Assembly: GCA_947579665.1 (NCBI GenBank)
Contig: OX388350.1
Location: 87,687,152-87,751,151, forward strand
Direction of reading: 5' to 3'
Origin: Sympetrum striolatum
Lineage: Eukaryota; Arthropoda; Insecta; Odonata; Libellulidae
DNA length: 64,000 nt
The position numbers and the translations under genes were made by a program. The notes beneath the pieces were generated by a model, which saw only the letters and a program-made list of their open reading frames with translations, did no database searches and was not told the origin of the DNA. Below, in pieces: positions 1 through 11,914 of the stretch; the first letter of the stretch is position 1; every line of letters starts with the position of its first letter.

Positions 1-598
1 CATTTAAATTCCTCAATGCATTTCTAACGGAGATAACGGAAACAAATTATAGGTACTTCCCGGCTCGATAAAGACTTCAAACTTTGCACTAAGAAAGATT
101 AAGTGTATATAAATCAAACTGTGTATTCCCACCCATCAATGTGTCCTGGGTTCGACACCAGGCGTCTCTACAATCAGTAACTGATCCGATTTTCAATAAT
201 TATTTTGAACCCTTTCCCAACAATATAGAAACTTGAAATTCGGCATGTAGATAGAGATCATAAATAACTTTCAGAAACAGTTTTTAGATTTCCAAAATCG
301 TCCTTGGTTCTAATCCAGAGAGCCATTTAAATACGTGAAAATTAGAACGTCTTTTGAGGCAGTTGTAGCGCATATTTCTACTTGAATTTTCACACATAGT
401 TAGAGATGGCGATGTTCTATTGTGCTGCATAGTAAGTTCAACAGTAAAGACCCGGGTTCGATGCCAGACGATGGAAATTCAGCGAATTTTAAGAAAAATT
501 TCAATCCATTTTTTCTTTTGATGGCCGTCCCGATATGATGCCGACATGAAAATTGTGTTGTCGATCTGCTTGCAGTATGCAAGCACCATTTTACTCGT
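1..598 (+). mobile_element. Array copy 1 (group A), 5' part outside window
   Basis: This is the right-hand half of a repeat copy. It holds cores 4, 5 and 6 of the usual six. Core 5 (about 308) is decayed to TTCTA instead of TTCGA. It ends with the family's 3' hairpin (GCTTGCA-gta-TGCAAGC) and the terminus TTTTACTCGT. The left part lies before the window. Confidence 0.85.
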
Positions 599-731
599 AT
601 ATATATATGGATACATGAATGAATCCGGAGAAGCATCTATATATAACAGATATAGATGCTTCTCCGGATTCATTCATGTATCCATATCTATTATATATAG
701 ACGTTTCTCCGGATATACCTATATATATATA
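599..731. repeat. Spacer with inverted TCCGGA modules
   Basis: TA-rich spacer between copies 1 and 2. It holds a TCCGGA module in one orientation, the same module inverted, and a variant ending in GGATATACCTATA. The first two form a long imperfect palindrome. Confidence 0.75.
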
Positions 732-1808
732 GGGGATCAAAATTCTAACCATGTTCCACAAGTGTCACCGACTGAAATTTTTACGACGTTATGGCCATGA
801 CGTGTAACCTCAAGGAAAAAGCCGACTTTGAACCTCGGTGTCATGGGTTCGATTCCAGAAGCCTCCAAAGTCGCGATTTTCCCTATAAGATTACATGGCG
901 GGGATTTTCGAAAATTTTTTTGAGGCACTTCCCGGAAAAGGAGAGAGTTGAAATTCGAGGGATCGTTAGATGCCGTGCATATCTAAAGGAAACCATAAAG
1001 ACATCTACGAATATTATCCTTGGTTCGATGCTTGGTCGGGGCAAAAATCGGCCGTTTAAAATACATTGTTGCGATTTTGAAGATTTTGTTTGGACCCTTT
1101 TCCGATGGCATGGAAATATGAAATTCGGTATGAGATTAGATACCATAAAAATATATCATAATCGAATTTTTTATATTCGCTGATGGTCCTTGGTTCGATC
1201 CCAGAGGGACATTTAAATTCCTCAATGCATTTCTTACGGATATAACGGACACAAATTTTAGGTACTTCCCGGCATGCTATCGACTTCAAACTTTGCATGA
1301 TAGAGGGGCAAGACTTAACAAATCAAACTATGCATTCACAGCTATCAATGTGTCCTGGGTTCGACACCAGGTGTCTTTGCAATCAGCAGTTGATCCGATT
1401 TTTATAAATTATTTTGAAACCTTTCCCAATAATATAGAAACTTGAAATTTGACATATAGATTGAGATGATTAATACCTTTCAGAAACATATTTTTAATTT
1501 CCAAGATCGTCCTTGGTTCGAGTCCCGAGAGCCATTTACATTCGTGAACATTAGAGCGTCTTTTGAGGCAGTTGTTGCCAATATTTCTGCTTGAATTTTC
1601 ACACATAGTTAGAGATGGTGATCTTTTATTGTGTTTCATTGTAGTTTTACCAGTAAGACCCAGGTTCGATGCCAGACGATGAAATTTCAGCAAATTTAAG
1701 AAAAAATTAAATCCTTTTTTTTTTCTTATGAGGACCGTCCCGATGTGATGCCGATATAAAATTAGTATTGCCGATCTGCTTGCAGTATGCAAGCAACATT
1801 TTACTCGT
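732..1808 (+). mobile_element. Array copy 2 (group D)
   Basis: Full-length copy of about 1077 bp. It starts with GGGGATCAAAA, the group D start, and the interval between cores 1 and 2 is the D type (CATGGCGGGGATTTTCG). All six cores are recognisable. It ends with the 7-bp hairpin and TTTTACTCGT. Overlapping frames exist in both directions, but the same peptides recur in other copies with different frame breaks, so they are not taken as genes. Confidence 0.85.
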
Positions 1809-1883
1809 ATATATATATCTATTATATATAGATGCTTCTCCGGATTCATTCATATATCATATATTCATATATATATATATATA
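1809..1883. repeat. Spacer: TCCGGA module and (TA)n
   Basis: One TCCGGA module followed by a TA microsatellite that runs straight into the 5' end of copy 3. Confidence 0.75.
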
Positions 1884-2962
1884 GAGAGGATACAAAGTCA
1901 CAGGCTAAACCACTAGCGTCAATGGCTTGAAATTTTTACGACATATTGGCCATAACGTATAACCTACAGAAAAATTGCGATTTTGAAGCTCAGTGTCATG
2001 GGTTCGATTCCAGAGGGCCCCAAATTCCCGATTTTTCCCGTTTAAATGCATTGCTTTGATTTTCGGGAATTAAAAAAAAATACTTTCCGGGTAGGTAGAG
2101 AATCAAAACTCAAGGAGCCTATATACATGAATATGATTTATCGAAAACATAAATGAGTTTTACGGAAAATATCCTGGGTTCGATGCTAGGTCGGGGTAAA
2201 AATCGGCCGTTTAAAATGCATTGTGCCGATTTTAAAGATTTTTTTTGGACCTCTTTCCGAATGAATGGAAACTTGAAATTTGGCATGGTGTTAGAAATCA
2301 TAAAAATATTTCATAATCAATTTTTTTGTATTCGCTTATGGTCCTTGGTTCGATCCCAGTGGGCCATTTGCACTCCACAATGCATTTCTTATGGGGATAA
2401 CGGAAACACATTTAAGGTACTTCCCGGTATGATATCAACTTCAAACTTTCTATGAAATTAGATCAGGTCCTAGCAAGTCATTTCGTGCATTTACAGCTTC
2501 CAATTCGTCCAGGGTTCGACACCAGGCGTCTCTACAATCATTCGCTGATCCGATTTTTAAGAATTATTTTGCACCCTTTCCCAATAATATTAAAACTTGA
2601 AATTAGGCATATACATAGAACATATAGATACATTTAGAAACCATATTTTATATTTCCTAGATCGTCCTTGGTTCGAATCCAGAGAGCTATTAACAATCGT
2701 GAAAAGTAGGTCTTCGTTTGAGGCAGTTGGAGCCAATATTTCTGCTTGAATTTTCACACGTATTTAGAGAATATGATCTTCTGATGTGCTGCATAGTAAT
2801 TTCACCAAAAAGACCCGGGTTCGATGCCAGACGATTAAATTAAAGCGAATTTTAAGTATATTTTCAATCCTTTTTTTCCTTTCCGGGACCGTCCCGATAT
2901 AATGCCGTTATGAAACTAGTGTTGTCGATCTGCTTGCAGTATGCAAGCTACATTTTACTCGT
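1884..2962 (+). mobile_element. Array copy 3 (group A)
   Basis: Full-length A copy of about 1079 bp with six cores. It starts GAGAGGATAC and ends with the hairpin and ACTCGT. It abuts copy 4 tail to tail with only an 8-base TA spacer, so the two 3' ends form one large inverted repeat. Confidence 0.88.
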
Positions 2963-2970
2963 ATATATAT

Positions 2971-4050
2971 ACGAGTAAAATGTTGCTTGCATACTGCAAG
3001 CATATCGGCAATACTAATTTCATATCGGCATCATATCGGGACGGTCCTCAAAAGAAAAAAAAAGGAATCAAATTTTTCTTAAAATTCGCTGAAATTTCAT
3101 CGTCTGGCATCGAACCCGGGTCTTCCTGGTGAAATTACTATGCAGCGCAACAAAAGATAACCATCTCTAACTATGTGTGAAAATTCAAGCAGAAATATTG
3201 GCTACAACTGCCTCAAAAGACGTTCTAATTTTCACGAATGTAAATGGCTCTCTTGATTCGAACCAAGGACGATCTTGGAAATCTAAAATTTGTTTCTGAA
3301 ACCTATATATGATATCTATATATATACCGAATTTCAAGTTTCTGTATTATTGGGAAAGGTTTCAAAATAATTCCTAAATATCGGATCAATTTCTGATTGC
3401 AGAGACACCTGGTGTCGAACCCAGGAAATATTGTAATCTGAGAATGCAGAGTTTGATTTGTAAGGGCTGGCTTTTTTATCATGCAAAGTTTGAAGTCGAT
3501 AGCATGCCGGGAAGTACCTTAATTTTGTTACCGTTATCTCCGTAAGAAATGCATTGAGAAGTGCAAATGGCCCTCTGGGATCGAACCAAGGACCATCAGC
3601 GAACATCTAAAATTTGATTATGAGATATATTCATTTTATGTATTTACGTGCCGAATTTCAAGTTTCCATGCCATCGGGAAAGGGTCCAAAAAAAATCTTA
3701 AAAATCGCCACAATGCATTTTAAACGGCCGATTTTTGCCTCGACCTAGCATCGAACCCAGTATATTTTTAGTAAAACTGATTTATGTTTTCGATATATCA
3801 TGACTATATATATCGGCTCCTTGAGTTTTGAGTCCCTACCTATCCGGCAAGTATTTTTTAAAAATTCCCGAAAATCAAAGCAATGCATTTGAACGGAAAA
3901 AATGGGACTTTGGGGCCCTCTGGAATCGAACCCATGACACTGAGGATCAAAATCGCAATTTTTCTGGCGGTTACACGTTATGGCCAATACGTCGTAAAAA
4001 TTTCAATTCAATGACGCTTGTGGTTTAGGCTGTGAATTTGTATCCTCTCT
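2971..4050 (-). mobile_element. Array copy 4 (group A)
   Basis: Full-length A copy on the minus strand (about 1080 bp), inverted relative to copy 3. All six cores are present, read on this strand as TCGAA. The 5' end (GTATCCTCTC on this strand) abuts a TA spacer. Confidence 0.88.
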
Positions 4051-4122
4051 ATATATATATCTATTATATATAGATGCTTCTCCGGATTCATTCATGTATC
4101 CATATATATATATATATATATA
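4051..4122. repeat. Spacer: TCCGGA module and (TA)n
   Basis: Head-to-head spacer between copies 4 and 5. One TCCGGA module is flanked on both sides by TA repeats. The module's GGATAC hexamer (read as GTATCC here) is the same hexamer that starts most array copies. Confidence 0.75.
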
Positions 4123-5202
4123 GAGAGGATACAAACTCACAGCCTAAACCACAAGAGTGATTGAGCTGAAATTTTTACGGAGTATTGGCCATAACGTGTA
4201 ACCACCAGAAAAATTGCGATTAGGATCCTCAGTGTCATGGGTTCGATGCCAGGGGGCTCCAAAGTCCCGATTTTTCCCGTTTAAATGCATTGCTTTGATT
4301 TTCGGGAATTAAAAAAAAATACTTTCCGGATAGGTAGAGATTCAAAACTCAAGGAGCCTTTATATATGGTCATGACCTATCGAAAACGTAAATGAGTTTT
4401 ACGGAAAATATCCTGGGTTCGATGCTAGGTTGATGCAAAAATCTGCCGTTTAAAAAGCATTGTGGCGATTTTTAAGATTTTTTTTGGACCCTTTCCCGAT
4501 GGCATGGAAACTTGAAATTCGGTATGAGGTTAGATATTATAAATATATTTCATAATCGATTTTTATGCTTACCCTGATGTTCCTTGGTTCGATCCCAGAG
4601 GGCCATTTACATTCCTCAATGCATTTCTTATGGAGATAACGGAAACAAGTTTAAGGTACTTCCCGGCATGCTATCGACTTAAAACTTTGCATGATAGAAG
4701 ATCCAGTCTTAACAAATCTAACTATGCATTCATAGCTATCAATGTGTCCTGGGTTCGACACCAGGTGTCTCTGCAATCAGAAGTTGATCCGATTTTTAGG
4801 AATTATTTTGAAACCTTTCCCAATAATGTAGAAACTTGAAATTTGGCATATAGATTAAGATCAATAATAACTTTCAGAAAATTTTTTTAAGTTTCCAAGA
4901 TCGTCCTTGGTTCGAGTCCCGAGAGCCATTTACATTCGTGAACATTAGAGCGTCTTTTGAGGCAGTTGTAGCCAATATTTCTGCTTGAATTTTCACACAT
5001 AGTTAGAGATGGTGATCTTCTATTGTGTTTCATAGTAGGTTTTCAGTAAGACCCGGGTTCGATTCCAGACGATGATATTTCAGCGAATTTTAAGAAAAAA
5101 TTAAATCCTTTTTTTTTTCTTAAGAGGACCATCCCGATATGATGCCGATATGATATTAGAATTGCCGATCTGCTTGCAGTATGCAAGCTACATTTTACTC
5201 GT
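4123..5202 (+). mobile_element. Array copy 5 (group A), reference copy
   Basis: A clean A copy of about 1080 bp. The TTCGA cores begin at 4242, 4418, 4588, 4754, 4911 and 5058, giving spacings of 176, 170, 166, 157 and 147 bp. Core 5 has the variant form TTCGAGTCC. Between cores the subrepeats share sub-motifs such as AATGCATTTCTTA, TACTTCCCGG and GAAACTTGAAATT, so they are diverged copies of one ancestral unit. The 3' end is the GCTTGCA/TGCAAGC hairpin followed by TACATTTTACTCGT. A stem-loop close to a fixed 3' end is typical of Helitrons. I infer a non-autonomous Helitron/Helentron-like element; it has no coding capacity. Confidence 0.88.
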
Positions 5203-5251
5203 ATGATATATGAATGAATCCGGAGAAGCATCTATATATAATAGATATATA
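5203..5251. repeat. Spacer with one TCCGGA module
   Basis: Short spacer with one inverted TCCGGA module and TA bases leading into copy 6. Confidence 0.7.
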
Positions 5252-6332
5252 GAGAGGATACAAACTCACAGCCTAAACTACAAGAGTGATTGAGTTGAAA
5301 TTTTTACGACATATTGGCCATAACGTGTAACTACCAGAAAAATTGCGATTTCGAACTTCAGTGTCATGGGTTCGATTCCAGAGGGCCCCAAAGTCCCGAT
5401 TTTTCCCGTTTAAATACATTGCTTTGATTTTCGGGAATTTTTAAAAAATACTTGCCGGATAGGTAGAGAATCAAAACTCATGGAGCCTATATATATGGTC
5501 ATTATCTATCGAAAACATAAATGAGTTTCATGTAAAATATCCTGGGTTCGATGCTAGGTCGAGGCAAAAATCGGCCGTTTAAAATGCATTGTGGCGATTT
5601 TTAAGATTTTTTTTGCACCCCTTCCCGATGGCATGGAAACTTGAAATACGGCATGGAATTGGAGATCATAAATATATTTCATAATCAAATTTTACATATT
5701 CGCTGATGGTCCTTGGTTCGATCCCAGAGGGCCATTTACATTCCTCCATGCATTTCTTATGGAGATAACAGTAAAACGTTTTAGGTACTTCCTGGCATGA
5801 TATCGACTTAAAAATTTGTATGAAATAAGATGAAGTCCTAATAAGTCATATTGTGCATTCACAGCTACCAATTTTTCCTGGGTTCGTCACCAGGCGTCGC
5901 TACAATCAGTAAATTATCCGATTTTTAAGATTTAATTTAAACCCCTTCACAATAATATTAAAACATGAAATTAGGCATACAGATAGAGAACATAGATATA
6001 TTTCAAAAACGTGTTTTAAATTTCCTAGATCGTCCTTGGTTCGAATCCAGAGAGCCATTTACATTATTGAAAAGTAGGACGTCGTTTGAGGCAGTTGGAG
6101 CCAATATTTCTGCTTGAATTTTCACACATAGTAAGAGATGGTGATTTTCTGTTGTGCTGCATAGTAAGTTCACCATTAAGACCCAGGTTCGATGCCAGAC
6201 GATTAAATTGCAGCGAATTTTAAGAATATTTTTAATCCTTTTTTTTCTCTTTTGACAGCCCTCCCGATATGATGCCGACATGAAATTAGTGTTTTCGATC
6301 TGCTTGCAGTATGCAAGCTACATTTTACTCGT
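5252..6332 (+). mobile_element. Array copy 6 (group A)
   Basis: Full-length A copy of about 1081 bp. Core 4 (about 5885) is decayed to TTCGT; the other cores are intact. The hairpin and ACTCGT terminus are intact. A short (GATA)n tract follows and leads into copy 7. Confidence 0.87.
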
Positions 6333-6360
6333 ATATAATAGATAGATAGATAGATAGATA
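6333..6360. repeat. (TAGA)n microsatellite spacer
   Basis: Tetranucleotide GATA/TAGA tract between copies 6 and 7. There is no TCCGGA module here. Confidence 0.8.
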
Positions 6361-7436
6361 GGATACTAATTCACAGCCTAAACTGCAAGCGTCATTGATC
6401 TGAAATTTTTATGACATATTGGCCATAACGTGAAATCCCCAGGAAGAAAGCGACTTTGATCCTCAGTGTCATGGGTTCGATTCCAGAGGGCCCCAAAGTC
6501 CCGATTTTTCCCGTTTAAATGTATTGCTTTGAATTTCGGGAATTTTTAAAAAATACTTCCCGTGTAGTTAGAGAATCGAAACTCAAGGAGCCTTTATATA
6601 TGGTCATGATCTATCGAAAACATAAATGAGTCTTACGGAAAAAATCCATGGTTCGATGCTAAGTCGGGGCAAAAATCGGCCGTTTAAAATGCATTGTGGC
6701 TATTTTTAAGATTTTTTTTGGACCCCTTCCCGATGGCATGGAAACTTGAAATTCGGCATGTGGTTGGATATCATAGATTTATTTCATAATCAAATTTTAC
6801 ATATTCGCTGTCGGTCCTTGGTTCGATCCCAGAGAGCCATTTGAATTCGTCAATGCATTTCTTATGGAGATTACAGAAAAAGGTTTTAGGTACTTACCGG
6901 CATGATATCGACTTTAAACGTTGTATGAAATAAGATGAAGTCCTAATAAGTCATACTGTGCAATCACAGCTACCAATATTTCCTGCGTTCGACACCAGGC
7001 GTCTTTACAATCAGTAAATTAGCCGATTTTTAAGAATTAAATTAAACCCCTTTCCCAATAATGTTAAAACAGAAATTAGGTATATAGATAGAGAACATAA
7101 ATAGATTTCAAAAACATGTTTTAAATTTCCTAGATCGTCCTTGGTTCGAATCCAGAGAGCCATTTACATTATTGAAAAGTAGAACGTAGTTTGAGGCAGT
7201 TGTAGCCAATATTTTTGGTTGAATTTTCTCACATAGTTAGAGATGGTGATATTCTATTGTGCTGCATAGTAAGTTCACCAGTAAGACACGGGTTCGATGC
7301 CAGAAGATGAAATTGCAGCAAATATTAAGAATATTTTCAATTCTATTTTTTTCTTTTGATGACCGTCCCGATATAATGCCGATATGAAATTAGTGTTGTC
7401 GATCTGCTTGCAGTATGCAAGCAACATTTTACTCGT
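6361..7436 (+). mobile_element. Array copy 7 (group A)
   Basis: Full-length A copy of about 1076 bp with six recognisable cores. Core 4 has lost one G of the leading GGG (GCGTTCGACACC). It ends with the intact hairpin and ACTCGT. Confidence 0.87.
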
Positions 7437-7500
7437 CTATTATATATAGATGCTTCTCCGGATTCATTCATGATATACCCATATACCCAGATACCCAGAT
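7437..7500. repeat. Spacer: TCCGGA module and ATACCCAG repeats
   Basis: One TCCGGA module is followed by a small tandem of ATACCC/ATACCCAG. A similar ATACCCAG spacer lies at 34905-34921 after H2. Confidence 0.7.
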
Positions 7501-8494
7501 AGGATTCTAATTCATAGGCTAAACTACTGGCGTCATCGACTCGAAATTTTTACCACGTATTGGCCATAACGTGAAACCCCCAGGAAAAAAGCGACTTTGA
7601 TCCTCAGTGTCATAGGTTCGATTCCAGAGGGGCCCAAAATCCCGATTTTTCCCGTTTAAATGCATTACCGTGATTTTCGGGAATAAAAAAAAATACTTTC
7701 CGGATAGGTAGAAAAATAAAACTCAAGGAGCCTATATATATGGTAATGATCTATCGAAATCATAAATGAATTTTACGGAAAATATCCTCAGTTCGATGCT
7801 TGGTCGAGGCAAAAATCGGCCGTTTAAAAAGCATTGTGGCGATTTTTAAGATTTTTTTTGGACCCTTTCCCGATGGCCTAGATACTTGAAATTCGGCATG
7901 AGGTTGGAGATCATAAATTTATTTCATAATCAAATTTTTTGTATTCGCTGATGGTCCTTGGTTCGATCCCAGAGGGCCATTTACATTCCTCAATGCATTT
8001 CTTATGGAGAAAACGGAGACAAATTTTAGGTACTTCCCGGCATGATATCGATTTCAAACTTTGCACAAAATAAGATCAAGTCATTTAAAATCATACTTTG
8101 CATTCACAGCGTAAATATATTTCCTGGGCTCGACACCAGGCGTCTCTTATATCAGTAGTTGATCCGATTTTTAATAATTATTTTGAGCCCTATCCCAATA
8201 ATATAGAAACATGAAATTCGGCAAATAGATAGAGATCATAAATAACTTTCATGAACATGTTTTAGATTTCCAAGATCGTCCTTGGTTCGAATCCAGAGCG
8301 CCATTTACATTCCTGAAAAGTAGAACGTCGTTTGAGGCAGTTTTAGCCAATATTTCTGGTTGAATTTTCACACATAGTAAGAGATGGTTATTTTCTGTTG
8401 TGCTACATAGTAAGCTTACCAGGAAGACCCGGGTTCGATGCCAGACAATTAAATTGCAGCGAATTTTAAGAATATTTTCAATACCATTTTTTTT
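7501..8494 (+). mobile_element. Array copy 8 (group A), 3' end missing
   Basis: A-type copy starting with the variant GGATTC. Six cores are recognisable, though core 2 is CAGTTCGATG and core 4 is GGCTCGACACC. The copy stops in its 3' T-rich tract. The hairpin and ACTCGT terminus are missing, and a short TA stretch joins it directly to copy 9. Confidence 0.82.
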
Positions 8495-8511
8495 AGATAT
8501 ATATATGATAT

Positions 8512-9590
8512 ACCAGTAAAATGTAGCTTGCATACAGCAAGCAGATCGGCAATACTAATTTCATATCGGCATCACATCGGGACGGTCCTCATAAGAAAAA
8601 AAAAGATTTAATTTTTTCTTAAAATTCGCTGAAATTTCATCGTCTGGAATCGAACCCGGGTCTTACTGGAAAACCTACTATGAAACACAATAGAAATTCA
8701 CCATCTCTAACTATGTGTGAAAATTCAAACAGAATTATTGGCTACAACTGCCTCAAAAGACACGCTAATGTTCACGAATGTAAATGGCTCTCGGGACTCG
8801 AACCAAGGACGATCTTGGAAATTTAAAAAATGTTTCTGAAAGTTATTATTGATCTCAATCTATATGCCAAATTTCAAGTTTCTATATTATTGGCAAAAGT
8901 TTTAAAATAATTCCTAAAAATCGGATCAACTTCTGATTGCAGTGACACCTGGTGTCGAACCCAGGAAATTTTGTATGCTGTGAATGCAAAGTTTGATTTG
9001 TAAGGACATGCTCTTCTATCATGCAAAGTTTGAAGTCGATAGCATGCCGGGAAGTACCTTAATTTTGTTTCCGTTATCTCCGTAAGAAATGCGTTGAGAA
9101 GTGAAAATGGCCCTCTGGGATCGAACCAAGGAACATCAGGGAAAACATAAATATCGATTATGAAATATATTCAAGATATCTATCCACTTGCCGAGTTTCA
9201 AGTATCCATGCCATCGGGAAGGGGTCCAAAAAAAATCTTGAAAATTGCCACAATGCATTTTTAACGGCCGATTTTTGCCTCGACCTAGCATCGAACCCAG
9301 GATATTTTCCGTATAACTCATTTATGTTTTCGATAGATCATGACCATATATATAGGTTCCTTGAGTTTTGATTCTCTACCTATCCGGAAAGTATTTTTTT
9401 TTAATTCCCGAAAATCGAAGCAATGTATTTAAACGGGAAAAATCGGGACTTTGGGGCCATCTGGAATCGAACCCATGACACTGAGGTTCAAAATCGCAAT
9501 TTTTCCGGAGGTTGCACGTTATGGCCAATCTGTAGTAAAAATTTCAAGCCTATGACGCGAGTGGTTTAGCCTGTGACCTTGTATCCTCTC
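8512..9590 (-). mobile_element. Array copy 9 (group A), altered 3' terminus
   Basis: Full-length A copy on the minus strand. Its 3' terminus is altered: ACCAGTAAAATG replaces ACGAGTAAAATG, and the hairpin has one stem mismatch (GCTTGCATACAGCAAGC). The six cores are otherwise typical. It lies tail to tail with the truncated copy 8. Confidence 0.85.
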
Positions 9591-9653
9591 TATATATATA
9601 TATATAAATATGATATATGAATGAATCCGGAGAAGCATCTATATATAATAGAT
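9591..9653. repeat. Spacer: (TA)n and TCCGGA module
   Basis: TA microsatellite at the 5' side of copy 9, then one TCCGGA module that runs into the 3' end of copy 10. Confidence 0.72.
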
Positions 9654-10731
9654 ACGAGTAAAATGTAGCTTGCATACTGCAAGCAGATCGGCAATACTTA
9701 TTTCATATCGGCATCATATCGGGACTGTCCTCAAAAAAAAAAAAAGGATTGAAATTTTTCTTAAAATTCGCTGAAATTTCATCGTCTGGCATCGAACCCG
9801 GGTCTTACTGGTGAAACTACTATGCAGCACAACAGAAGATCACTGTCTCTAACTATGTGTGAAAATTCAAGCAGAATTATTGACTGCAACTGCATGAAAC
9901 AACGTCCTACTTTACACGAAGGTAGATGGCTCTCTGGATTCGAACCAAGGACTATTTAGGAAATCTAAAACATAATTTTGAAATGTATCTATGTTCTCTA
10001 TCTATATGACTAATTTCATGTTTTAGTATTTTTGGGAAGGGGTTCAAATTAATTCTTAAAAATCGGATAATTTACTGATTGTAGAGACGCCTGGTGTCGA
10101 ACCCAGGAAATTTTGGTAATTGTGAATGCTTAGTATGATTTATTAGGACTTAATCTTATTTCATACAAAGTATAAAGTCGATATCATGCCGGGAAGTACC
10201 TAAAACCTAATTCTGTTATCTCATTAAGAAATGCATAGAGGAATGTAAATGGCTCTCTGGGATCGAACCAAGGACCATCAGTGAATATAAAAATTTAATT
10301 AGGAAATATATTTATGATCTACAACTCCATACCGAATTTCAAGTTTCCATGACATCGGGAAAGGGTCCAAAAAAAATCGTAAAAATCGCCACAATGCATT
10401 TTAAACGGCCGATTTTTGCCTTGACCTAGCATCGAACCCAGGTTATTTTCTGTAAAACTCATTTATGTTTTCGATAGATCATGACCATATATATCGGCTC
10501 CTTGAGTTTTAAGTCCCTCCCTATCCGGCAAGTATTTTTTAAAAATTCCCGAAAATCAAAGCAATGCATTTAAACGGGAAAAATCGGGACTTTGGGGCCC
10601 TCTGGAATCGAGCCCATGACACTGAGGTTCAAAATCGCAATTTTTCTGGCGGTTACACGTTATGGCCAATATGTCGTAAAAATTTCAAGTCAATGACGCT
10701 TTTGGTTTAGCCTGTGAATTTGTATCCTATC
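9654..10731 (-). mobile_element. Array copy 10 (group A)
   Basis: Full-length A copy on the minus strand (about 1078 bp) with six cores. The 5' end is GGATAC next to CCCAGATAG-type spacer bases rather than plain TA or GATA repeats. Confidence 0.86.
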
Positions 10732-10775
10732 TGGGTATATATATGAATGAGTCCGGAGAAGCATCTATATCTATT
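10732..10775. repeat. Short spacer with TCCGGA module
   Basis: A 44-base spacer of CTGGG plus TA bases and one module with a single change (GAGTCCGGAG). Confidence 0.65.
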
Positions 10776-11855
10776 ACGAGTAAAATGTAGCTTGCATACT
10801 GCAAGCAGATCGGCAATACTTATTTCATATCGGCATCATATCGCGACGGTCCTCAAAAGAAAAAAAAAGGATTGAAATATTTCTTACACTTCGCTGAACT
10901 TTCATCGTCTGGCATCGAACCCGGGTCTTTCCGGTGATACTTACTATGCCGCACAATAAAAGATCACCATCTCTAACTATTTGTGAAAATTCAAGCAGAA
11001 ATATTGGCTACAACTGCCCCAAAAGACGTTCTAATTTTCACGAAAGTAAATGGCTCTCTGGATTCGAACCAACGATAATCTTGGAAATCTAAAAGATGTT
11101 TCTGAAAGTTATTTATGATCTCTATCTATAAGCCGAATTTCAAGTTTCTATATTATAGGAAAAGGTTTCAAAATAATTCCTAAAAATCAGATCAACTTCT
11201 GATTGCAGAGACACCTGGTGTCGAACGCAGGAAATATTGTAAGCTGAGAATGCACAGTTTGATTTTTAAAGACATGTTCTTCTATCATGCAAAGTTTGAA
11301 GTCAATAGCTTGCCGGGAAGTACCTAAATTTTGTTTTCGTTATCTCCGTAAGAAATGCATTGAGAAGTGCTAATGGTCCTCTGGGATCGAACCAAGGACC
11401 ATCAGCGGACATGTAAAATTTAATTATGAAATATATTCAACATATATATTCACGTGCCGAGTTTCAAGTATCCAAGTTATCGGGAAAGGATCCAAAAAAA
11501 ATCTTCAAATTCGCCGCAATGCATTTTAAACGGCCGATTTTTGCCCCAACCTAGCATCGAACTATGGTCCATATTCGGCGATGTCTTTTTGATTTTCGTT
11601 GGATATGCACGGCTTCTAGAGATACTTCGAATTTCAACTCTCTCCTTTTCCGGGAAGTGCCTCAAAAAAATTTTCGAAAATCCCCGCCATGTATTCTTAT
11701 GGGGAAAATCGCGACTTTGGGGCCCTCTGGAATCGAACCCATGACACTGAGGTTCAAAATCGCAATTTTTCTTGTGGTTATACGTTATGGCCAATACGTC
11801 GTAAAAATTTCAAGTCAATGACGCTTGTGCTTTAGGCTGTGAATTAGTATCCTAT
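10776..11855 (-). mobile_element. Array copy 11 (mosaic A/D)
   Basis: Minus-strand copy of about 1080 bp with a GGATAC start. The interval between cores 1 and 2 (about 11560-11720) is of the D type, with A-type sequence on both sides. This points to recombination or gene conversion between subgroups. The same mosaic appears in copies 17, 20 and 54. A (TATC)n tract adjoins its 5' end. Confidence 0.85.
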
Positions 11856-11914
11856 CTATCTATCTATCTATATGAATATATGAATGAATCCGGAGATGCA
11901 TCTATATATCAATT
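11856..11914. repeat. Spacer: (TATC)n and TCCGGA module
   Basis: TATC tetranucleotide tract followed by one module carrying a base change (GGAGATGC). Confidence 0.7.

Noticed and set aside
791..1183. Open frames of 60-146 codons in both directions, many with similar peptides (for example those containing SGIEP or FDSR)
   Set aside because: The peptides are translations of the repeated cores and recur at every copy in several frames, with frequent breaks. None shows a domain or a consistent start, and both strands are equally open. They are repeat by-products, not genes.
2937..2962. Integron attC-type recombination sites (hairpin at the end of each unit)
   Set aside because: The units carry no cassettes or integrase, the hairpin is a short 7-bp stem next to a fixed 3' end, and the helicase remnant in H1/H2 points to Helitrons.
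4242..4246. tRNA genes suggested by the GGTTCGANNCC cores
   Set aside because: Only the T-arm-like part is present. I found no matching acceptor stem, D-arm or anticodon arm at the right distance in the copies examined, nor a convincing A-box.
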